Assembly (NCBI GenBank): GCA_003116995.1
Contig: BDSL01000128.1
Span: 186,001-250,000 of the forward strand
Direction of reading: 5' to 3'
Source: Yamagishiella unicocca
Lineage: Eukaryota > Chlorophyta > Chlorophyceae > Chlamydomonadales > Volvocaceae
DNA length: 64,000 bases
In this document: piece by piece, positions 33,701-43,740 of the stretch
Position numbering within the stretch: position 1 is the stretch's first letter
How the letters are laid out: every line of letters starts with the position of its first letter
Program-made: the position numbers and the translations under genes
The notes under the pieces: model-generated
Told to the model about the DNA's origin: nothing
Databases searched by the model: none
Seen by the model: only the letters and a program-made list of their open reading frames with translations

Positions 33701-36272
33701 GCATCCGGGTGTCCGGCTTTATAGAAAAGGGCCGGTTACTCGAGCCTGGGGGGGGGCGGGGGCGAGCAAACCGGCGAAGAGGCAAAGCGGGGCGCGAGGG
33801 CGCGCATGTACGGCATCAGGTCGACGTGTAGTACATATATAAATCCTACGGGGCGTGTTTTTCCTTATTTGCTTGGCGCCTGGCGTCGTCGTGGCATCGA
33901 ACTGCGTGGTCGTTAGTTCTCGCTCGTCGGCCGATGTGGTTGGTCGTTGTAAGGGAGGGACGATGCCGTAACTGCCGTAACTCGTGTGTGCACACACGTG
34001 GCTGCGTACGACCCCGCAGCGGCCGCCGGCGGCGCCACTGGTGCTGCCGCCGCGCTGCCAGCGCCCGTCGGCGAGGTGGCGCTGCCTCCGCCACCAGGAT
34101 CAGCGGCCGCTACTGCCGCCATGATAAACGGTGACGACGTGATCGTGGGAGGCGCCATCCTCGCTGGCGGCATTAGCAGCAGCACCAGCGGCAACAGTAG
34201 CGACATCGGAAACGGCAGCAGCAGCGACGGCGGCGACGGCGGCGGCGCCGGAATGGGGAGCGCCAGCGGCAGCAGCATCGGCAGTAGCACCATGGCCTTC
34301 CTCAACCGCAGCATCTTCGTCAACCTACGGCCCAACTCGGCCGCCGCAGCCGCCAGGCCCTTCGGCGCGCCCCCGCCGCCCTCCTCCGCCTCCTCGCCAT
34401 CTCCCTCATCGTCCGCCTCCGCCGTACTCCCGCCGTCGCGGTACGACCCCGCGCGCGTACGGCACCTCCTCAACGCCACCGCGTCGTTGCAGCGCCTGAC
34501 GTTTCGTCGCGGCGGCAAGCTGCATAGGGCCCGGCGGGACCAGTGCGCGGTGCTGCTGCACTGCGACGAGGGCATGGAGGGTGACGTGGCGGTGCTGCTG
34601 GCTGGCTGGCTGCACTGGTACGGCAGGCTGCCGCTGCAGGTGGGTGGGGTAGCATAGGAACGCATGTTGGTCGTACACCGAGGCAACGTATCGGACAGGC
34701 TAGGCGGCGGGTGGGCGAGCGGGTGGGCGAGCGGGTGGGGTAGCGGCTGGGGGCTGGCAAGGGCCTGGGAAGGGGGCTGGGAAGGGACTGGGAAGGGGGC
34801 AGAGCAGCTGGGGGACGCGATCTTGGGTGGGGACACGACGGGAGGAAATTCCAGAGCCCTTAGCGGCCGCGTTTGGGCATCGCAGGCGCACCTGGGCGTG
34901 CCCAGCAGCACCCCTAGCAGCACCGTACCACGATCTCACGTCGGACCGCCGGAACACGGGGCCCCCGGGGGCCATGCCCGCGGGCCATTGAGGGGCCGGC
35001 CGCGAGCCAGTGTGACCCCTCCTGCACCCCAGCACTCCTACACCCCTGCACCCCTCCCCCCTGCACTCCTGTGCGCTGCCTTGGGCCTGGTACCTGGCAC
35101 CTGGCGCAGGAGGCCAGCCTGGCGGCGGAGACGGCGATCGGCGTCACAGTGGACCAGGTGGGTCAGCTCGATGGAGGGCGGGGCGAGGGAGGGGCGCCGG
35201 AGGGCGCGGGGGGGGGGGGCAAGCGAGGTTCAGGGGCTTGAGGCAAGCCACCAATGGGGCGGAGGGAGGCGGTGCTGACGGGATGACAGTACCCCCACCT
35301 CGGCTGCGGCTGTGGCTGCGGCTGCGGCTGCGGCTGCGGCTGCGGCTCCATACCGACCGCACTGCTGACGTGTCCTGCTGCCCGCACTCGGCCCCCCCGC
35401 TCCTATGTCGTGTAACCGGGTCTACTCGCCCCCCCCCGCTACGTGTCACCGGTTTTCACACCACCCCGGCTACGGCCGGCCGCCCGCCCGCACCCGCCCC
35501 CCCCAGGGTCTGCTGGAGGCGGGCACTGCGGCGCTGCTGCAGGGCGCCCGGGAGCGGTGCAGCCGGGTGGTGCTGACGTGGAAGTACGGCGGCCTCAGCG
35601 CCTACGTGGCGGGTGACGTCGTGGCGAGCTGGGCGGCACGGATTCCGATGTTGCGCTGCAGGTGATGGTGTGGTCGGTGGCAGGTGGTGCGTGGGAGGCA
35701 GGCGATGGAGTGGATGAGGGGGGGCTGGTGGGTGGGTTTCGGAGCATGACGGTGGGTTTCTGACCCCTCCTCCTCCCCCCCCCTTCAGGAGCCCTCTGGG
35801 CTGCAAGGGCGACACCCACCCCGGCCACTTCTACCTGGAGGTGCAGGGCCTGAGGCCGGGGGTGTACTACTACAAGTACATCGTAGACGGCACGTGGGCG
35901 GTGGACAGCCTGTCGTCCAAGGTACGTTCTCCGCCGTCGTACACGGTACACCCTCTCGCCCAGCTTGTCAGCTAGTTAGCTAGCTAGCTCATAAGCATCA
36001 GGTGGAGGCCGGGAGGGCCAGGTGACGTGTGTCGACCGGCCAATTACCGAGTAATGGACTGGCTGGCTGGTTGGTTGGCTAACCGACGCGCGTGTGCAAT
36101 GGCGCAGGTGCTCGACTCCGCTGGCAACTGGAACAACGTGCTGGTGGTTCCGGAGCCGCCCCAGGTGCTCACCAGCCGCGAGGGCCTTGCGCTCGCCAGG
36201 TGGCAGGCGGCGCGGCTGGCGCTGGAGGCCAAGATGGGCCTCACGGGGCCGGGGGTGGCGCAGAGGCAGTGA
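30705..36272 (+). CDS. LSF1: LSF1-like protein: PDZ, inactive dual-specificity phosphatase and CBM48 domains
   Basis: Thirteen exons: 30705-30827, 31011-31067, 31474-31530, 31701-31874, 32211-32327, 32442-32596, 32826-33117, 33270-33624, 34020-34639, 35110-35157, 35507-35661, 35789-35921 and 36108-36272. All phases close, giving 816 residues. LSF1 is a plastid scaffold that binds starch and beta-amylase during starch breakdown. The PDZ-like domain covers about 30-135 ('VQDIKDSSPAHECGLIQVGD'). The DSP domain is interrupted by long low-complexity inserts (Ala/Ser/Pro and a 12-Gly run). Its active-site loop reads 'LLHCDEGMEGDV': Cys625 is present, but the Cys-x5-Arg arginine is Gly631, so phosphatase activity is unlikely. 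CBM48 covers about 678-780 ('GVYYYKYIVDGTWAVDS', then 'NWNNVLVVPEPP'). The start is uncertain, because the leader may come from an exon at 29962. Confidence 0.85.
31620..31700. repeat. Imperfect GTACGTCGTA repeats in an LSF1-like intron
   Basis: Variants of TACCTCGTACGTCGTA recur several times just before the exon 4 acceptor. GTAC-centred units make the stretch partly self-complementary. Confidence 0.6.
35301..35348. repeat. GGCTGC hexanucleotide repeat
   Basis: About eight near-perfect GGCTGC units, with one GGCTGT variant, lie in the intron between LSF1-like exons 10 and 11. Confidence 0.9.
35401..35436 (+). repeat. Dispersed intronic motif, copy 3
   Basis: 'TCCTATGTCGTGTAACCGGG' followed by TCTACTCGC and a C run, 70 bases before the acceptor of LSF1-like exon 11. 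It is the closest relative of the copy at 21053. Confidence 0.6.
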
Positions 36273-36748
36273 GCAGTGGACACCGCCGACGCCGCCGTCG
36301 CAGCAGCAGCGGGGGCGGCGGCAGCTGACCAACAGCGGGGAAGGGAGAGGGCGCACCGTGCTGCAGCGACCGCAGCCAACAAAGGCGGCTGCAGCAGACC
36401 TTCGCGGTGCATCGTGTGCGGCCATGGGCATCAGCATATGAGCGGCGGCGTTTCGACAGGGGCACGTCACCTGTAGTCCGGCATCAAGTAGGCGCATCAT
36501 GCTGGTGGTCTGGAGGATGGGTTTCGGAGCATGATGGCGGCCGATGACTGGGGCCAGCGGCGCCTGTCTTCCTTGAGCCAGCGTCTGCGTCTGTTTTCCG
36601 TCAGCGCCCCCGTCGCTGCTAGCGCCGGCGACGAGGCCGCTGGTTGCGTACACGCATGCGCGTTACATGGAGCACCAGCACCACCGTTGCATCGTTTCGG
36701 ATTCGGGCAGCCCTCTCTTCGCCACCAGTGCGGCTCCAGTATCGCCGG

Positions 36749-36753
36749 TGTAA
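36749..36753 (+). terminator. Candidate poly(A) signal TGTAA
   Basis: TGTAA lies about 475 bases past the LSF1-like stop codon, at a plausible distance for a green-algal 3' UTR. Confidence 0.4.
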
Positions 36754-37222
36754 ATACGAAGCCACATGGGGGTGACGGATGAGCGACTGCGTTGCGTGAT
36801 GGCGGGGACCCACCGGTAGAGTGACGAACCGCCTAGCGAGGCCTAGTGAGGAACCGCCTAGCAAGGCGGGGAGCTCCTAATGCCCCTTCGCGGCATGGTG
36901 GCTCATCGAAAGCTCTAGCTACTTTTGCAAACTAATTGTTTTCACCGTCAAATCTTATTGACGCCGGTGATGGCGGAGTATTCGGGCTCGGACGCCGCAG
37001 TGTCGTAGCTGCAGCTCCCGTCGCCCGTGGCATCACTCCCCTCCGTTTGTATGTCAGATATTGCTGGACCGAACCGTGCCTGAGGCGCGCCTGACGCGAT
37101 GAGGGCAAGGCAGGGCTGTTACCGTTGGCCGCTCAACTTGTTGAGTCGGGTGTGTCTGAACGTGGAAGGCCGGATGGGGCGTGTTGAGGAACCGATGCAG
37201 GGCCGGTTGCGCACACACAACC

Positions 37223-37227
37223 TTACA
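37223..37227 (-). terminator. Candidate poly(A) signal TGTAA
   Basis: TTACA on the plus strand, about 360 bases beyond the stop codon of the minus-strand SnoaL-like gene. Confidence 0.4.
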
Positions 37228-37582
37228 ACAGAAAGTCATAACGTGCTTGACCATGTGTCATAAGTCGTTCCTGAGGATTCGAGAGGACCCTGCAGAGCGC
37301 TGCAACACAGCAACGGGGACAACCACCGTACGGTGGTTGCCCTGTGCCGTACGCATGGTCTGTGCGTCCCGAAAAGGCAAAAGAGTCACAACTAACAACC
37401 AACCAATCAAACACGCAACCCCACCGACAGAACATATCTTCCAACAGCGGCGTGCTTGCATCCTTGCTGGTCCTGGCTAGCTTGCTCCTCCCCATCCCGA
37501 GCGGCTCAGTGCAAACATCGGCAAATCCCCGTAAACATGCCCTGCCCCCTCCCTCCGGTCCAAGGACCTGCAGCCGGGTTCA

Positions 37583-40500
37583 CTAGCTTTGCATTGGCAT
37601 CGCCGCCTCCGGCATCCCCGCCGGCGACATATCGTTAAGCACGAAGCGCCTGTCGGAGCCCAGCGGCTTCCGGAACTGCAGCACGGCCTTCAGCTTGCCG
37701 CTGGTCGGGGAAAACACCAGGAGGTCGGTGGCCTCAGCCGTGAAGGGCCCCGCCGCCGCTGTCGCTGCCGCCGTTGCCGCCACGTCCGGGGCCGCGGCTG
37801 CGGCGTCCTGTCGCGGTGTGAGCCTGGCCCGCCAGTGCAGGAACACGGCGTTGAAGCCGGGCTTGACGGCCAGGCTGTGTACGACCTCGGCGATGTCGTA
37901 CTTTTGGGACATGAGCAGCAGCACCCGCTTGGCGTCCTCGAGGCTCCGAATGGCCTGCAGGGGTTCGGGGTGGTTGGCGGTTGGCATAAAGGGTAGCGCT
38001 AAGGATGCTACGACATGGTGGGATGGGGGGCGTGGGTCGCGCTGAGGGCGGCAACCGCTTGGGGGGAGGGGTGAGGATGCCCGTCACAGCAAACATGGCG
38101 TACTAGACGAGGCTGCAAACAGCCAGCGGAAGCGGTATTACAAGTTGCGTGAATCCACGTGATGTAGTTAAGCTTGCGCAGTCCAGGACCAAGTCGATGT
38201 AGGTAGGCCCTTATCCCCTACCCTGCGCCTGCCCACTGCCGCACCGAAACTCCGCCGCATCAGTACACATTCGAAGTAGGTAAGACCACATTGTGGCGGA
38301 AAACCACAAACAACTGGTCGCCGCCCCTCAACCTGCCGCACTCGATGACACCCTAAGCAACGTAACAAAGCAAGAGGACATTGGATTAATCTCCGACTGA
38401 TATATGGCCTACCTCGCGGCATGCAATGTCTTATGTAACAACGCCTTCTAACTATGAACGTCCACCGTACACATAGCACAGTGCGTCTCATTCTTTCGGC
38501 CCGCATTCATTGCCACCTCCCACCTCTAGACTACGTCACCTAGGCTGGCGCCCGAGCTCTTCCTCCTGCGGGGCGGTCCTGAGCGAAAATATGGACGCCC
38601 TTCCGCCACCCACATGGTGCGCCCCGCCGCCCCGCCCTGCCCTGCAGCTGCAACCACCACCATCACCCGGGGCTCTGGTAGGCGTGATAGCACATCCTCG
38701 AATACAGCACATCACTCAGGCCAGCCGACGGCTCAGCCGGGTCCCGCACAAAAGAGAATTGCGGCTTTGCCACAGCCAGCTGGTACCTCAACCTCTCATA
38801 GCCAATGCGGCTAATCTTGGCCAGCTCGGACGGAATGTCCGCCAACGAACTAACGGGCACCGAGGACATGTGTGCCCCCAGCGCGTCCAGAGGCCCTAGG
38901 GAGTGGCCTGACAGCCACTCCGACGTATTCTGGACCTCAAAGGCGAGCGCAAACAGGGCGTAACGCGCGACACTGCCCAGGGGAAGGGCCGCGAAGGGTG
39001 GACCGACGAACACGGGCACGCAGCCCATGAGGACGGCCTCGGACAGCCTGCGCGAGGAGGCTGTGTCGCCCGGAGGTATGATGCAGAACCTAGACTCCGC
39101 CATCTCGTGCAGCGATTTGTCCTCCCAGTCCAGGCTGTCGCAGGAGATTGTGGAGCTGGGGGTGGCCTGCAGCGCGCCCACTAGCGCCCGGCGCAGGCCC
39201 TTGCCAGGCGAGGTGCCCCCGCAAGACGCTCTAAAGTAGAGGAGCGTAGGGCGAGCCGCCTCGGGCGAAGGGTACAGGGGGAAGCTGGCGTACGGCACCA
39301 CCAGCAACCGCCTGAGGCTTGCTGGTGGTCTGCAATTGCGCCGGACCTGGGCTTCGGCCACTAGGTGGAGCCCTAGGTCATACTCGGGCTTGCACATTAC
39401 GTTGTAGCTGACGTACAAGGCGGGGTGGGAGTGGAAGAACACGAAGTTGCTGCCGCCGGTTTTCACGAAGGCGGGGTTCTTGAGGAGGAAGTGGTACGCG
39501 GCCGTAAGGTAGAGGTCGGGGTCAACGTAGAGGTCCTCTGCGGGCCCCCACGCGTTGCTGTTGTGCGCTTTGGCCTCGCTCCAAGCCACGTAGCAAAAGT
39601 CGTAAACGTAAATGACATCGGCCATGCCGATGTCTTGTACGACGTTGGGTGAGGCGGCCAAACTCTGCCGCAACCACCACGTGCCGGAATGCTGGGAGAA
39701 TTTCGAGGGAAGCACCCCGCGTGGAACGTGGTGAGACGCCCTCCCGTCGGTCAGCAGTACTTTCCGTTTAAAGAGCGGGCCCCCCATTGTAGCCAGGCGC
39801 GTCGTATCGCAGCGGTGCGAAGACGCGTTCGGTGCCAGGAGGCGACCGAGTTCAGGGTACTCAACCTCAAAGTCAAATATATATACGGAACAGCCAGGTT
39901 GATTCTGCGCAATCAGCGCAGTAAAAAGCGCGCGACGTGAGCAACAAGGCGTGGCTAACTGCTGGGCAGCAGGACGATGCTTCTCACCAGCTTGAGAACA
40001 TCCCTTTCGGAAAATCCTGCGATCTTTTCGCCAGAAACGCAAAAAAATCGCAGCATCGCGAGAAAGCATATCAAAGCGGTGGATCCTGACGACAGTTGCA
40101 TCGTGCCCTATCCTATAGCAGGTGCATATAAGCTTACATATACAACTATTTCAATTATTTATTTCAACGGTGGATCAAGTCGTTGCACCAAACACGCTTG
40201 CCATGTTTGATCAATCCACCACGACCGTCCTGCTGGGCCCACATCGCTGCCCATCAACCAACTAGCTACATTGGCAAGCAGGGACAACGCATGAACACTG
40301 CATAAAGCCAACCTTCGGCCGTAAAGTAAGAGGGCCGGCACCATCGCCACTACCGCGTTGTTACTCGGCAAAGGAGTTGCCCGGGGTCACGACGGGTCAC
40401 GGAGCAGTCGTACAGCACGGCAATGCTATCGTGGGCTACCTAATGCTGCACTCCAGGCTTAGGCGAGACGTTTCCCAAAACCCTGAAGCTTTGTAGACTT

Positions 40501-43385
40501 TCACAACGAGAAGGGTTGCGGCCCGGAAATGGTTCGAAGGGGCAGCGTTTGGGACGAGCCAAGAAGCGTTTGATGTGACGGCGGCGCCTGCCGAGGAACG
40601 GCACCCTACGGAGCCCCACCACACACGAGCTGCGCTAGGGCTAAGGCGTGCAGACCCAGCAACGCGACGCCGAGTACTCTGCCGCTTCCGGCGCCGAGGG
40701 AGCACTGCCAGGATGTGCAGCCCTGTCCCTGGATGTAGGATGACCCCCTCCCTGGACGGGCTCGAAACCTACCGTATCTCCACACAGCCATACCCCGACG
40801 CCGCATGACTGTGCTCTGGCCTGCGCCTCCAGCCGCTGCACGACGTTCCAACAACAAGCGTCGGTCTCCCCCTCCCGCCACGACCCCCCTCCACCCTCCA
40901 CCCTGCTGCCGCCCTCTCCCCACTCCGCACGCCATATACACCGGCCCAACCCTGTGCCGTACCGTATACGGATGCGTCTGTGCGTCATCCCCGGTGAAGC
41001 CCAGTGCGTCCATCATGATCAGGTCCGGCTCCGCCAGCGCGTCAAGCGAGTCAGGGTCAGGTGGGCCAGCCACGGCGTGCACGTTCCACGTCTTGGGGGC
41101 GAGAGGCGTCACAAGCCGAGCCGGTGCGAGGGGGTAAAATATAGTCCGCGAATACACGGTGCGAGGGCTGTTGTAACGGTGACAGTGGGTTCCAGACCAA
41201 AAGGTAGAACCATCGGGCGAGGGTGTGTGTGCAAAAGGTGCGATGGGGCGTTTGGAGGCTGGAACGGAACCCAGTGTGATGGCCCCACCCTCAGGGGCTG
41301 AGAATGACCGCTGCCTGTTCGGCGTTCCTACACGTGCACACGCCCTCCCGTCGAGCGTTCCGGGTTTCCGCTCAATGCCGCAAACCCTCCCTGCATGGCG
41401 GAAATTACCCACCTCTGCCCAGATCTGCGCGACCCGCATGAGCTGCTCCGGAGCCATAAGGCCCCCCGGGCCCTCCTCGGCGACCGGGACCGGCACCAGC
41501 AGCGCTGGGTCGAAGACCGCGGCGTGGTGGCGGCTGGGGTCGCGCAGCAGCAGCTCCCTCTCCTCCTGCTCCACCATGCGGCATCGGGGGGGGGGGGGTG
41601 AGCGAGTGAAGGAATGGACCAACGAGTGCAGTGTCCCTGTACGATCGGATGCCGTCCCGGGCAGCACAAAGCATGAAGGTTTTGAAAGACCAATAGCGAA
41701 TAAATGTACGAAGTACATTTCACAAGGCACCAGGCATTACCAAGCAAGGCGCTGAACACGCCAATACACGCGGTTGCTGTACCCTACCCGCATGCCTACG
41801 TCCCCGAGTCAGTTAGCTATGCGGCGCATAGGCGGCCACCCCAGCCACTCGTGTTCTCCCTCCCCCGCCGCCCCCTGACGGTGGAGGGAGGGAGACAACG
41901 GGGTTGTCTCGTCCCCGCTCCCCGTCCCGCGCACCTCGAAGAGCTGCCGGTTGCACCACGCCTTCACGATCTTCCCTTGCTGGTCAAAGCGCAGCTCGTC
42001 GATGCGCGCACCCTCAGAGACCCTTGGGTCGGCGGCGGGCAGCCGGCATGGGCACAGGCCCGATGCAACCAGCGCGAGCCGCAGGTGGGGCAGCACGGCA
42101 GAGGGGCAGCACGGCAACATCGACAACCATAAAAACACCAGGTAGCATGCATTAAGGTCGGTAACCGCTACCAACCGACCGACCTGCGGGTGGGGCCCTT
42201 GCCGTGCCAGGGCCCTACATTCTTCATCTTGAACAGCGATAGCGCGAAGACGGTGGTGCCGTCGGGGCTGACAGCCACCAGCAGGATGTCGAGAGACATC
42301 TGCGAGCACGCCGCCCGGGGGACGGGGGGGAGGCGTGTCGGTTCGAGTAATGAGGCACGTTGCGCGCGTCGGGTTGTTGGGACTGCCTGCCCAACCGCGC
42401 CGCGTTGGATTGCGGCTTGCTGATGCAGGCGTCCGCCGCTCAACTCCACATTTGGGGCTCGGGTGGCATCTGGCGGCACGCATGTGCCACCAACAGTGCA
42501 GCGATGCGGTTGCGCACCGAAAACAAACGCCGTACAAGTGTGCCGTACACGCACCACACGGTAGGCGGCCCGCTCCTGGCTTATGAAGTCGAAGAAGCCC
42601 TGCGCTCCGCTGGCTGGCGGCACCGAGTGCAGGAACCCGTCGAAGTGGATCACTGCATCGGGCGCCAGGTGTAGGCTGCGGAGCAGGGGGGCCCGGGGCC
42701 GGGTTTGTGGTCGTGTTGGTGGTTGCGTCGGCGGTCGTGTTGGTTGCGTTGGTTGGTTGCGTTTGTGGTTGTTTTCTCCTTGGTGGTAATGTGGTAATGG
42801 TGGTGTTGGTGGTGTTGGTGGTGTGACGGTATGTTGACCAAGGTGTCGAATGCCGTCCCGCGGGACGGTGCGGAGGCGGCAAGGCGCGGCGCGGCGCGGC
42901 CCACGCCCGCCGACCCCTGGGTCGCGCATCTGTCAGCCGCAGTCCAGCTCACAGGCGCAACCCCTCCCTCTCCGCAACCAGGCCGTTTTCATAAAACATA
43001 ATATAGCAGGGTACTCAGGAGGGCCACAAAGTCCTTCGGCTGGCCGCCTCCCAACAAAACGGTTAGTCATCCGCAAGTCATTAACACAGGGCCACGTTGG
43101 GCAGTGTGCCTCTTCAGTGGGGGCTCCTGTTCCTCTCACCGACACGCACCTGGTGGCTTTCTGCACCTCCTCCGGTGACATGTGCGGCGGCACCTCGCTG
43201 TTCAGGCCCGCGCACAGGTGCAGGAAGGTCTGCGCCACGGCAGCTCGCTCGGCCTCAAGGCGCGTCATCCCGACCACACCGGCGGAAGCTCCGCCTGCTG
43301 CGGCGTCCGGATTGACCGCGCCAGCTGTTGCGGCCATGTCCTCAGCCATTAAGGCCACATCGCCGGCTGTTGCGCCCTCCGCCAT
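37583..43385 (-). CDS. Tandem SnoaL/NTF2-like protein with a gene nested in its last intron
   Basis: Seven exons on the minus strand, 43385-43150, 42675-42555, 42299-42184, 42022-41935, 41565-41413, 41091-40963 and 37954-37583, join in phase to 404 residues. Two SnoaL/NTF2-like folds are inferred. Domain 1 ('LHLAPDAVIHFDGF', 'RIDELRFDQQGKIVKAW') covers about 75-190. Domain 2 ('LDALAEPDLIMMDALGFTG', 'FNAVFLHWRARLTPR', 'LLVFSPTSGKLKAVLQF') covers about 240-390. The last exon is assigned here because it completes domain 2 and matches the divergent paralogue ('FNHWRCHMTPR'). The intron before it is about 3 kb and holds the GT47 gene. An alternative is termination in an exon near 40606-40735, with 37583-37987 a separate gene. 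NTF2-like folds serve as enzymes or binding scaffolds; no catalytic role is claimed. Confidence 0.65.
38138..38142 (-). terminator. Candidate poly(A) signal TGTAA for the nested gene
   Basis: TTACA on the plus strand, about 520 bases past the GT47 stop codon. If used, the nested gene ends before the host's last exon. Confidence 0.3.
38663..40069 (-). CDS. Exostosin-family (GT47) glycosyltransferase
   Basis: One open frame of 468 codons from the ATG at 40069 to the stop at 38663. GT47 enzymes are Golgi glycosyltransferases that act on cell-wall or extracellular-matrix glycans; green algae have many. The N-terminal half shows 'CSVYIFDFEVEYPELGRLL', then 'DVIYVYDFCYVAW' and 'GSNFVFFHSHPALY'. 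The C-terminal half shows 'LLYFRASCGGTSPGKGLRRA' and the hallmark 'SRFCIIPPGDTASSRRLSEA', continuing to 'GCVPVFVGPP'. No signal anchor is seen in the first 60 residues. An acceptor-like GCGCAG lies just before 'NQPGCSVYIF', so the true N-terminus may come from an upstream exon. Donor and substrate cannot be inferred. It lies on the same strand within the apparent last intron of the SnoaL-like gene. Confidence 0.88.
   Translation of the reverse strand: MLSRDAAIFLRFWRKDRRIFRKGCSQAGEKHRPAAQQLATPCCSRRALFTALIAQNQPGCSVYIFDFEVEYPELGRLLAPNASSHRCDTTRLATMGGPLFKRKVLLTDGRASHHVPRGVLPSKFSQHSGTWWLRQSLAASPNVVQDIGMADVIYVYDFCYVAWSEAKAHNSNAWGPAEDLYVDPDLYLTAAYHFLLKNPAFVKTGGSNFVFFHSHPALYVSYNVMCKPEYDLGLHLVAEAQVRRNCRPPASLRRLLVVPYASFPLYPSPEAARPTLLYFRASCGGTSPGKGLRRALVGALQATPSSTISCDSLDWEDKSLHEMAESRFCIIPPGDTASSRRLSEAVLMGCVPVFVGPPFAALPLGSVARYALFALAFEVQNTSEWLSGHSLGPLDALGAHMSSVPVSSLADIPSELAKISRIGYERLRYQLAVAKPQFSFVRDPAEPSAGLSDVLYSRMCYHAYQSPG
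40070..40962. other. Intronic or intergenic stretch upstream of the GT47 gene
   Basis: This AT-richer DNA should hold the promoter and possible 5' exons of the GT47 gene. Minus-strand frames near 40159-40371 and 40606-40740 contain hydrophobic runs. Neither has both a consistent start and a matching splice site, so neither is called. Confidence 0.4.
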
Positions 43386-43740
43386 GAGCTTGAATTTTCC
43401 TGGCTGTTGCAGGACGCGGGAAAGGTCTTTGAAACTGTGCTTCACGAGCGTGCTTGCGGTATTTGAGTGATCAACAGACAAGATTGCGATGGACAGAACA
43501 AGGGTGAAAAAGTTGGGGAGGTGCGCAAAGGAGGAGGGCCTGAATCTGGAGTCCCGGAAATGCGTCAACCACCAGTCAGATCCCGAATACCGGCCCAAGG
43601 GCCGGACAATCGATGCTCCCGAAACTGGGCGTCCATATGATATACGTTACCGGAGGCGCCGCAAAGACAACGATAGCAACAACAAGCCTTCCCGCAATAC
43701 CTCCGCAAGCCGTCTCCGCCAGGCAGCGCAAGCAAGCAGG
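43386..43740. promoter_or_regulatory. Bidirectional promoter region of the SnoaL-like pair
   Basis: A gap of 355 bp separates the start codons of two divergent, apparently paralogous genes, so transcription of both must begin within or near it. No TATA box or known element is clear. The minus-strand frame stays open upstream of its ATG, so a longer N-terminus there is possible. Confidence 0.5.

Larger units (their letters stand above)
36273..37582. other. Region between convergent LSF1-like and SnoaL-like genes
   Basis: Both 3' UTRs lie here. Around 36825-36870 a CCGCCTAGC(G/A)AGGC unit is repeated. No gene is recognised. Confidence 0.5.

Noticed and set aside
40606..40740. Terminal exon for the SnoaL-like gene with a hydrophobic tail
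   Set aside because: It would leave the second NTF2-like domain half-built, while the exon at 37954-37583 completes it in phase and matches the paralogue. Kept only as an alternative.
43386..43598. Upstream extension of the minus-strand SnoaL-like frame
   Set aside because: No ATG occurs in that frame before 43385. The apparent start at 43598 is TTG.
43489..43740. Upstream in-frame start for the plus-strand SnoaL-like gene at 43489
   Set aside because: It adds a charged, Asn/Arg-rich stretch before a good transit peptide, and the ATG at 43741 gives a normal plastid leader.
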